From assembly GCA_902778325.1 (NCBI GenBank), contig CACYWZ010000003.1, positions 62,001 to 126,000 of the forward strand: a DNA stretch of 64,000 nt, read 5' to 3'. Under the pieces are notes generated by a model. The model was not told the DNA's origin. It searched no databases and saw only the letters and a program-made list of their open reading frames with translations. The translations under genes were made by a program, and so were the position numbers. The first letter of the stretch is position 1. Every line of letters begins with the position of its first letter. Below, in pieces: positions 57,947 through 64,000 of this stretch. This DNA comes from an uncultured Spirochaetaceae bacterium (GTDB taxonomy: Bacteria; Spirochaetota; Spirochaetia; Treponematales; Treponemataceae).

Positions 57947-58891
57947 ATGAAGAAACTCTCAACAGCGGTTTTGGGCATTTTGGCTGTCGCTTTTCTTGGC
58001 GGCTGTGAGAAGAGCGCGAACAAGAACTTTATTCTCGCGACAGGCGGAACGAGCGGAACTTATTATCCGTTCGGCGGTGCTATCGCGAACATATGGAACA
58101 CAAATGTTGACGGCATGAACGTTACGGCCCAGGCAACTGGCGCTTCTGCGGAAAACCTCCGTCTTATCAGCAAAGGAGAAGCGGAGTTTGCTATCGTGCA
58201 GAACGATGTTATGGATTACGCTTACAACGGAAGCGATATGTTTGAGACCCCGCTCGGCAATCTGGCGACAATCGGAACGCTTTATCCTGAGGTTGTCCAT
58301 ATTGCTGCGAGCAAGAATAGCGGCATAACAAGCGTTCGTGACCTTAAAGGAAAGAGAGTTTCTGTCGGAGATGCGGGGAGCGGTGTTGAGTTCAACGCAA
58401 AGCAGATACTCGAAGGCTACGGGCTTTCGTTCAGTGATATTCAGAAAGCTAATCTTTCATTCAAGGAAAGCGCGGAGGCTATTCAGAACGGCACTCTTGA
58501 CGCTTGTTTTGTGACTAACGGTGTTCCGAACTCTGCTCTTCAGGAGCTTGCATTCACGGCTGGTCTTTCGCTCATCGCTGTTGACGGCGAAGAGGCGGAC
58601 AAAATCTGCGCTGAGCATGGCTTTTACACAAAGACTGTGATTCCTGCCGGCACTTACAGCGGAAGCGATGTTGACACACCAGCGCTTGCGGTGAAGGCGA
58701 CTCTTGCGGTAAGCGCAAAACTCGATGAGCAGACAGTCTATGATATGACGAAGGCTCTTTTCGAGCATCTCGACTCTCTCGGAACGGCGCACGCAAAGGG
58801 AAAAGAGGTGAGTGCAGAGATGGCTGTTACAGGCGTTTCTGTTCCGTTCCACCCAGGCGCAAAGAAGTATTTTAGCGAGAAAGGTCTGTAA
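57947..58891 (+). CDS. TAXI family TRAP transporter solute-binding lipoprotein
   Basis: A 314-residue periplasmic binding protein. The signal peptide ends in the lipobox LGGC (Cys 20), so it is membrane-tethered. The TAXI signature ATGGTSGTYYPFGGAIANIW starts the mature fold; VVHIAASKNSGITSVRDLKG and RVSVGDAGSGVEFNAKQILE follow. TAXI-TRAP systems import organic acids, with glutamate/glutamine or C4-dicarboxylates reported, driven by sodium or proton gradients. ATG 57947 has AAAGGGG upstream. It is first in an operon with DUF1850 and the fused permease. Confidence 0.92.
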   Translation: MKKLSTAVLGILAVAFLGGCEKSANKNFILATGGTSGTYYPFGGAIANIWNTNVDGMNVTAQATGASAENLRLISKGEAEFAIVQNDVMDYAYNGSDMFETPLGNLATIGTLYPEVVHIAASKNSGITSVRDLKGKRVSVGDAGSGVEFNAKQILEGYGLSFSDIQKANLSFKESAEAIQNGTLDACFVTNGVPNSALQELAFTAGLSLIAVDGEEADKICAEHGFYTKTVIPAGTYSGSDVDTPALAVKATLAVSAKLDEQTVYDMTKALFEHLDSLGTAHAKGKEVSAEMAVTGVSVPFHPGAKKYFSEKGL

Positions 58892-58897
58892 GGCGTC

Positions 58898-59389
58898 TTG
58901 AAGAAGATGGTTGTTCTGGCGGCGCTTCTCGTATGCGCCGCCACATTGTTGTTGCCTGCTGTGCAATGTGTTTCAATCAGCAATCGGAAAAATCCCTCTG
59001 AGCGCGTTCTTTCGCGTTCTGCTCTTTCGGGGTTTTGCATTTCCTACACACATTCGGTGAACAAAGGAAGAATCCGAGATGTTTATGAGTGTGACGGAAA
59101 TGAGATTGTTCTTGTGCAGACGCATTTTGTTTCTTATGGCGCAGGCATTAGCGAAGCGAGCGAGACTGAGGGCGCGTTCTTTGAGGTGGAAGAGGACGGC
59201 TATGCGATAAAAAATCTTGACAGGCGACTAAAAAAAATGGTGATGGCGGTCGGCGTCATCGCTGAGCACAGTATTTCAATTGGAAATCGCGAGGTGTTTT
59301 TGAAGTCGCTTTTCAAGGAGCAGACGAGTCTTGTTTTTGAGATAAAACGTGTTTCGCTACTTTGGTATATTTTTTCAAATCACATATAA
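58898..59389 (+). CDS. DUF1850 protein of the TAXI-TRAP operon
   Basis: A 163-residue protein with an N-terminal hydrophobic signal or anchor (MVVLAALLVCAATLLLPA) and a DUF1850 domain (FCISYTHSVNKGRIRDVYEC, ETHFVSYGAGI-like QTHFVSYGAGISEA). DUF1850 proteins are consistently encoded in TAXI-TRAP operons and probably assist the transporter from the periplasm. TTG 58898, 6 nt after the previous stop, has a possible AAGG SD; ATG 58907 is an alternative that trims three residues. The last residues (LLWYIFSNHI) are hydrophobic. Confidence 0.8.
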   Translation: MKKMVVLAALLVCAATLLLPAVQCVSISNRKNPSERVLSRSALSGFCISYTHSVNKGRIRDVYECDGNEIVLVQTHFVSYGAGISEASETEGAFFEVEEDGYAIKNLDRRLKKMVMAVGVIAEHSISIGNREVFLKSLFKEQTSLVFEIKRVSLLWYIFSNHI

Positions 59390-59401
59390 AAAGGGGTGTC
59401 T

Positions 59402-61381
59402 ATGAACGAAACTTTTGTTGACGATATGCTTCCTACGACGAACGAAGACGAGATGAAGCAGTTGATGAAAGAGCTCGACAAAGAGCAGTCTTACCGCGAG
59501 CACAAGTGCTGGAGACAGTATATCACTGTGATTATTTCTGTGGCGTTCGTGCTCTTTCAGCTTTATGCGACTCTTTCGGGGCGCATAACGGCGCAGATTC
59601 TTCGAGCCAGCCATCTTGCGTTCGTGCAGGCTCTGGCGTTTTTGCTTTTTCCTGCCTCAAAGCGCCTTCCTCGAAACACGCTTCCGCTCTATGATGTGGT
59701 GCTTGCTTTCCTTGGCGCTGCTTGCTGGCTTTATATTGTGATTAACTTTCAGCAGCTTGTCAGAAGAACTGGCGCTTACACTATGCAAGATATTGCAGTC
59801 GGCGCTCTCGGCATTTTGATTCTCATCGAAAGTTGCCGTCGCATTGTTGGCTTGCCGATTCTCATTATCGCTTGCTCTTTTATTGTCTACGCGTTTGCAG
59901 GTCCATATCTTCCAGGCTTTTTCAACCATCGCGGATATTCCTTCGAGCGTGTTGTGAGCCATCTTTTTTATAACACAGAAGGCATTATGGGCACGCCTAT
60001 TGGCGCTTGCTCGACGTTTATCTTTTTGTTTATTCTCTTTGGCGCTCTTCTTGAAAGCACTGGTATCGGTCAGTTTTTCATCGATGTCTGTAACGCAATC
60101 GCTGGCGGTGCGTCAGGCGGTCCTGCGAAGGTCGCTGTTCTTTCGAGCGCGCTTTTGGGCACTGTGTCTGGAAGTTCTGTCTCAAACACAGTCGGCTCTG
60201 GAAGTTTTACAATCCCGATGATGAAAAAACTCGGCTATCGTGGCGAGTTTGCTGGCGCTGTCGAGGCTGCGGCAAGCACGGGCGGTCAACTTATGCCTCC
60301 GATTATGGGAGCGGCTGCGTTCTTGATGGCTGAAAGTCTTGGACTTCCGTATATCACGATTGTGAAAGCGGCTGTTCTTCCTGCTCTTTTGTATTTTGCG
60401 GGCATTTTCATTACTGTCCACCTCGAAGCAAAAAAACTTGGGCTTAAAGGTCTTCCGCGCGAGGAACTTCCGCGTTTTTTGCCGCTTTTCCTCAAAAAAG
60501 GCTATATGGTTTTGCCGCTTTTAATCATCATTGTGTTCTTGTGCATTGGAAAAACTGCGGTTTATGCGGCTCTTATGGGCATTGTGTCTGTCGTTGCAAT
60601 CGGAATTGTTTCATCGTTCGTTGACTTGGCGAATGGCAATAAGCCGCGCTTTACGGCGAAAGAAATCATCAACATTATGTGTGCCGCAGCCAGAAATATC
60701 ATAAGCGTTGCAATCGCGTGCGCAATGGCTGGCATCATTATCGGAATCGTAACGCTTACGGGAATCGGTTTGAAGTTCGGCGCTGGTCTTATTTCGATTT
60801 CTCACGGAATTGTGTTTATCACGCTTTTCCTCACGATGATTTCGTCGATTATTCTTGGAATGGGAGCGCCTACAACCGCGAATTATCTCATCACGTCAAC
60901 GATTACGGCAGGTGCTATTATTGGGCTTGGCATCGAGCCGTTGGCAGCTCATATGTTTGCGTTCTATTTCGGTATCATCGCCGATGTAACGCCGCCTGTC
61001 GCCCTTGCAGCAATCGCAGGCGCGGCAATCGCAAAAGCAAAGCCTATCCGCACGGCGTTTCAGGCGACAAAACTGGCGATTGGCGCTTTTATCATTCCGT
61101 ATATGTTCGTCTTCAATCCGAAAATGCTTATGATAGGCGCAAGCGTTCCAAGCCTTTTGATGATTTCGCTTACGGCTCTTATTGGAATGTTTGGAATTAG
61201 CGCAGGTCTTGAAGGCTATGCTTTCAAAAAGACATCTGTTGTTGAGCGCGTTCTTTTCATTTTTGGCGGGCTTTTGTGCATTTTGCCAGAAAGCCGAAGC
61301 GATGTTGCAGGACTCGTGATTATCGCTGCTCTTATAACAGCACAAATCGTTATGAATCGCCGAAGTGCGAAAGGAGAATAA
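59402..61381 (+). CDS. TRAP transporter fused permease (DctQM type)
   Basis: A 659-residue inner-membrane protein joining the small DctQ-like part (helices within about 40-165) to the large DctM-like part (about 170-640), as is usual for TAXI systems. DctM features are GTPIGACSTFIFLFILFGAL, SALLGTVSGSSVSNTVGSGS, STGGQLMPPIMGAAAFLMAE and ILGMGAPTTANYLITSTITA. ATG 59402 has AAGGGG 5 nt upstream; GTG 59396 is possible. It is followed within 2 nt by hisC, so both are probably on one mRNA. Confidence 0.92.
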   Translation: MNETFVDDMLPTTNEDEMKQLMKELDKEQSYREHKCWRQYITVIISVAFVLFQLYATLSGRITAQILRASHLAFVQALAFLLFPASKRLPRNTLPLYDVVLAFLGAACWLYIVINFQQLVRRTGAYTMQDIAVGALGILILIESCRRIVGLPILIIACSFIVYAFAGPYLPGFFNHRGYSFERVVSHLFYNTEGIMGTPIGACSTFIFLFILFGALLESTGIGQFFIDVCNAIAGGASGGPAKVAVLSSALLGTVSGSSVSNTVGSGSFTIPMMKKLGYRGEFAGAVEAAASTGGQLMPPIMGAAAFLMAESLGLPYITIVKAAVLPALLYFAGIFITVHLEAKKLGLKGLPREELPRFLPLFLKKGYMVLPLLIIIVFLCIGKTAVYAALMGIVSVVAIGIVSSFVDLANGNKPRFTAKEIINIMCAAARNIISVAIACAMAGIIIGIVTLTGIGLKFGAGLISISHGIVFITLFLTMISSIILGMGAPTTANYLITSTITAGAIIGLGIEPLAAHMFAFYFGIIADVTPPVALAAIAGAAIAKAKPIRTAFQATKLAIGAFIIPYMFVFNPKMLMIGASVPSLLMISLTALIGMFGISAGLEGYAFKKTSVVERVLFIFGGLLCILPESRSDVAGLVIIAALITAQIVMNRRSAKGE

Positions 61382-61382
61382 T

Positions 61383-62540
61383 ATGCTTTCAAAACGATTG
61401 GACAATTTGCACCCGTACGTTCCAGGTGAGCAGCCGAAAGACCGCGATTATATAAAGTTGAACGCAAACGAAAACCCATACCCGCCTTCTGAAGCGGTGG
61501 AGGAAGCGGTGAGGGCTCTTGTTTCAAAAAAGCGGATGAGCCTTGCTCTTTATCCTGACCCAGCCTCCGAAAAACTCAGGGACGCGATTGCGTCGATGAT
61601 AAATTGCACGGGCGGCGTTCTTTGTCGCGCTGTTGGAAAAGATGGTGATGAGTTTGCATGCGAGCCTTGTGAGAGCGACAAGCTGCCGTTTGAAGTCACG
61701 CGCGATATGGTGTTTTGCGGAAACGGCTCTGACGAAGTGCTTTCTCTTGTGTTTTATACGTTCTTCGATTCTGACCGTCCGCTTATATCACCAGAGCACT
61801 CTTACAGCTTTTATCCTGTTTATGCAGGATATTACGGCATTCCGCTCAAAAAAATCCCGCTCAATGCGGATTGGACGCTGGACAAAAAGGCAATGCTAAA
61901 AAGCGCTCTTGAAACTGACAGCCCGATTATCTTTGCAAATCCGAATGCACCAACAGGGCGTGCTCTTACTCGCGACGAAATCCGAAAGATGCTTGAAAGC
62001 GCTCCGAAAGACCGTGCTTTTATTGTTGATGAGGCATATGTTGACTTTGGAGGAGAGAGCGCTATTTCTCTTCTTGGCGAGTTCAAGAACCTTGTAATCG
62101 TGAGAACGTTCAGCAAAAGCATGAGCCTTGCAGGTCTTCGCATCGGCTATGTTATCGCAAATCCCGAAGTTATCCGTGCGATTGAGACAGTGAAAAACTC
62201 CTTTAACCACTTCCCGATTGACGTTATCGCTCAGACTGCGGGAATTGCTGCTTGCCGCTCTTGTGCGTATAGCGCAAAAAATGCCAGAGCAATCGCAGAT
62301 GAGCGCGATTCGTTTTCAGCGTGGCTTGAAAAACACGGCTGGACAGTCATTCCGTCATCGACAAACTTTGTCTTTGCGAAAAAAGACGGAAAGAGCGGCG
62401 AGAGCCTTTATCGCGCGATAAAAGAGAAAGGGCTTCTTGTCCGCCATTTTGCGACAGCGGGCATCGACGATTATCTTCGCATAACGATTGGAACAAGCGA
62501 GCAGATGAATGCGCTGAAAACTGCTATGGAAACGCTTTAA
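61383..62540 (+). CDS. hisC: Histidinol-phosphate aminotransferase
   Basis: A 385-residue PLP-dependent aminotransferase of the HisC family. Motifs: LNANENPYPPSEAVEEAV, FCGNGSDEVLSLVFYTFFD, FANPNAPTGRALTRDEI, FIVDEAYVDFGGES and RTFSKSMSLAGLRIGY, which carries the PLP Lys. A HisC role is likely, but no other his gene is near, and related enzymes use phenylalanine, tyrosine or phosphonates. ATG 61383 follows a GGAG SD. An insert at about residues 80-105 (GKDGDEFACEPCESD) is unusual. Co-transcription with the TAXI-TRAP genes may link it to import of an amino- or keto-acid. Confidence 0.82.
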   Translation: MLSKRLDNLHPYVPGEQPKDRDYIKLNANENPYPPSEAVEEAVRALVSKKRMSLALYPDPASEKLRDAIASMINCTGGVLCRAVGKDGDEFACEPCESDKLPFEVTRDMVFCGNGSDEVLSLVFYTFFDSDRPLISPEHSYSFYPVYAGYYGIPLKKIPLNADWTLDKKAMLKSALETDSPIIFANPNAPTGRALTRDEIRKMLESAPKDRAFIVDEAYVDFGGESAISLLGEFKNLVIVRTFSKSMSLAGLRIGYVIANPEVIRAIETVKNSFNHFPIDVIAQTAGIAACRSCAYSAKNARAIADERDSFSAWLEKHGWTVIPSSTNFVFAKKDGKSGESLYRAIKEKGLLVRHFATAGIDDYLRITIGTSEQMNALKTAMETL

Positions 62541-62568
62541 TTCGCCGAAAATGCAAACGGGGGAACTA

Positions 62569-63237
62569 ATGAGATTTCTTGTTATTTCAGACATTCATGG
62601 AAATTTGGAAAACATCGAAAAGTTGTCGCCTGAGTTTGAGAAAGCAGACGCAGTCCTTTTTGCAGGAGATTTTGCTGAGTTTGGCAAGGCAGAAACAGGC
62701 GAGCCAGCTCTTAATCTTTTGTGCAAAAAACATGACCAGATTTTTTCAGTGCTTGGAAATTGCGATGAGCCTGAGTTTTTGAGCGCGCTTGAAGGAAAAG
62801 ACATCAGCGTCCAGAAAATGATTGCGTTTTTTGAAGGGCTTTCAGTTTGCGGCTCAGGCGGCGGCTCAAAGTTTACGGGAACGACGCCTTTTGAGCGCAC
62901 AGACGAAGAGCTCGTGTCGGATTTTTCTTGCGTGGATTCAGGCGAAAAGTGGCACAACCTCATTGCCATTATGCACAATCCGCCAAAAGACACAGCTTGC
63001 GATATGATTTCAAACGGAATGCACGTCGGCTCGCCGCTTCTTCGCGAATTCATCGAAAAGACAGAGCCGCTCGCTGTCATCACAGGACACATTCACGAAA
63101 GCGCCGGAATCGAAACGCTTTCAAACACGATTGTGATAAATCCGGGTGCTCTTGCGGAAGGAAAATATGCAATCCTTGAAGTTTCAAAAGAAAATGGAAA
63201 CTGGAAAGTCGATTCTGCGGTGCTCAAAAATCTGTAA
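62569..63237 (+). CDS. Calcineurin-like metallophosphoesterase (YfcE-like)
   Basis: A 222-residue dinuclear metal phosphoesterase. Motifs in order: LVISDIHGNLENIE, LFAGDFAEFG, SVLGNCDEPEF, CGSGGGSKFTGTTPF, IMHNPPKDT and ITGHIHESAG (GHIH instead of GHTH). The order and length fit the YfcE/MJ0936 group. The substrate is unknown. ATG 62569 has GGGGGA upstream; ATG 62551 would add six residues without SD. The next gene starts 3 nt after its stop. Confidence 0.85.
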   Translation: MRFLVISDIHGNLENIEKLSPEFEKADAVLFAGDFAEFGKAETGEPALNLLCKKHDQIFSVLGNCDEPEFLSALEGKDISVQKMIAFFEGLSVCGSGGGSKFTGTTPFERTDEELVSDFSCVDSGEKWHNLIAIMHNPPKDTACDMISNGMHVGSPLLREFIEKTEPLAVITGHIHESAGIETLSNTIVINPGALAEGKYAILEVSKENGNWKVDSAVLKNL

Positions 63238-63240
63238 GAT

Positions 63241-64000
63241 ATGAAAAAGACGATTGCGGTAATTTTTGCATTTATAGCGTTTGTTTCGTGCGCCAGCGCT
63301 GAAAAGTTTTTGTTCAAGTACAAAAAAGGCGACACGTACAGAGTTCTCACGAGTGTTGAAGAAGACGTAATCTACAACGGCGTTTTTTCGCATCACGCGC
63401 GCATATTGAACCGTGTTTCCGTTGAAGTGACAGACGTTTTGAGCGACGGCACAGGCGTTCATTCGGCGACCTTTATGGCAAGCGATGAAAGTTCAAGCGT
63501 GAGCGGAAAACATTTTTCGTGGGGAAACACATACAAAAGCATTTATCAAAAATCTCCGCAAGGCGTTTTTTCAATCGCTGACGAGTATTTCATGCCCGTT
63601 ATCCGAAACCTTCCTGTTTTTCCAGACACGGACGTAACAAAAGGGCAAAAGTGGAGCGCAGACGGCTATGAAGCCGAAGATTTGCGACGCGCGTTCAAAA
63701 TGCAAAAGCCGTTCGCAGTCCCGTTCTCTGCCCAATACACCTATGCTGGAAAGCAAAAAGGAGCGGACGGGCGCGAATTGCACGAGTTTCACGTGTCTTA
63801 CAACATCTACTATGACTCTCCGACACCGAAAGGAGAGCTTTCGCTAGTGGATTATCCTGCAAAAACAATGGGACACAGCGAGCAAGTTTTGTTTTTTGAC
63901 GCCGAAAAAGGCGCTCTCGACCACTACAGCGAAGTTTTCAGAATCGTAATCGAGACCTCTTTTGGAAACCGCTACGATTTTCGCGGAAAATCAAATTCAC
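63241..64000 (+). CDS. Exported treponemal protein, possibly OmpA-family (3' part outside window)
   Basis: The frame is open for 253 codons to the window edge. The start MKKTIAVIFAFIAFVSCASA is a signal peptide; FVSC could be a loose spirochaetal lipobox. The mature part begins EKFLFKYKKGDTYRVLTSVE and is strand-rich (RVSVEVTDVLSDGTG, SKGKQWS-like VTKGQKWSADGYEAEDLRR). The N-terminal domain resembles that of some treponemal proteins which end in an OmpA-like peptidoglycan-binding domain, but that part is not in the window, so this is tentative. It directly follows the phosphoesterase gene. Confidence 0.55.
   Translation, partial: MKKTIAVIFAFIAFVSCASAEKFLFKYKKGDTYRVLTSVEEDVIYNGVFSHHARILNRVSVEVTDVLSDGTGVHSATFMASDESSSVSGKHFSWGNTYKSIYQKSPQGVFSIADEYFMPVIRNLPVFPDTDVTKGQKWSADGYEAEDLRRAFKMQKPFAVPFSAQYTYAGKQKGADGRELHEFHVSYNIYYDSPTPKGELSLVDYPAKTMGHSEQVLFFDAEKGALDHYSEVFRIVIETSFGNRYDFRGKSNS

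Overview
This window looks like chromosome from a host-associated treponeme (phylum Spirochaetota). The pointers are a periplasmic flagellar sheath protein FlaA (36720-37757), a spiro-SPASM protein, a DUF5312 protein, BspA-type leucine-rich-repeat proteins, several TTG/GTG starts and many intergenic palindromes of the TGTCATgCTGAAC type. The species cannot be named from the sequence alone. No rRNA, phage, intact insertion sequence or CRISPR array was seen; three tRNA genes (Pro, Asp, Glu) are present.

Layout. 1-3.3 kb: P-II regulator (partial) and DUF1538 membrane protein, an NlpC/P60 hydrolase and tRNA-Asp/tRNA-Pro. 3.4-8.9 kb: a PpiD/SurA-like chaperone and a DUF115/Maf-like protein in one operon, then a small unknown, an MBL-fold hydrolase and a YqiA-like esterase. 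9-17 kb: a CsgG/Lcl secreted protein, divergent to an operon of two LPP20-type lipoproteins, a cupin, a histidine phosphatase, a CDF metal exporter and DUF5312. 17-22 kb: a beta-helix lipoprotein with a C9 tract in its signal peptide, acetolactate synthase, a small membrane protein, and a NusG-II/Gx-transporter pair. 22.5-27.7 kb: xseA-xseB-mutL-GGDEF/EAL. 28-37.8 kb: spiro-SPASM, glycosyltransferase-like, a three-domain SpsF-PseG-methyltransferase, ATP-grasp, amidase, GerMN and flaA; I read this as a surface or flagellar glycan cluster next to flaA. 37.8-44.6 kb: a RelA/SpoT-TPR protein, tRNA-Glu, a Sel1 protein, ilvC, an oxidoreductase and a small Ala/Glu-rich lipoprotein. 44.9-50 kb: three LRR genes, each with its own promoter and terminator. 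50-57.7 kb: dnaE, YggT, gpmI, a nuclease remnant, a 40-residue basic protein and a DUF4469 protein. 57.9-64 kb: a TAXI-TRAP transporter (binding protein, DUF1850, fused permease), hisC, a phosphoesterase and a truncated secreted protein.

The most unusual feature is the intergenic DNA. At least ten gaps carry locus-specific tandem arrays with unit lengths near 21, 23 or 41-43 bp, usually containing a palindrome. At four loci (DUF115, GGDEF/EAL, the unknown at 39.6-40.6 kb, and YggT) the first unit lies inside the last codons of the neighbouring gene, as if the 3' end of the gene had been amplified into the gap. Other points worth following are a group of genes with no Shine-Dalgarno and a -10 box 6-8 nt before the ATG (likely leaderless mRNAs), near-identical DNA shared between LRR genes, and the contingency-like C9 tract.
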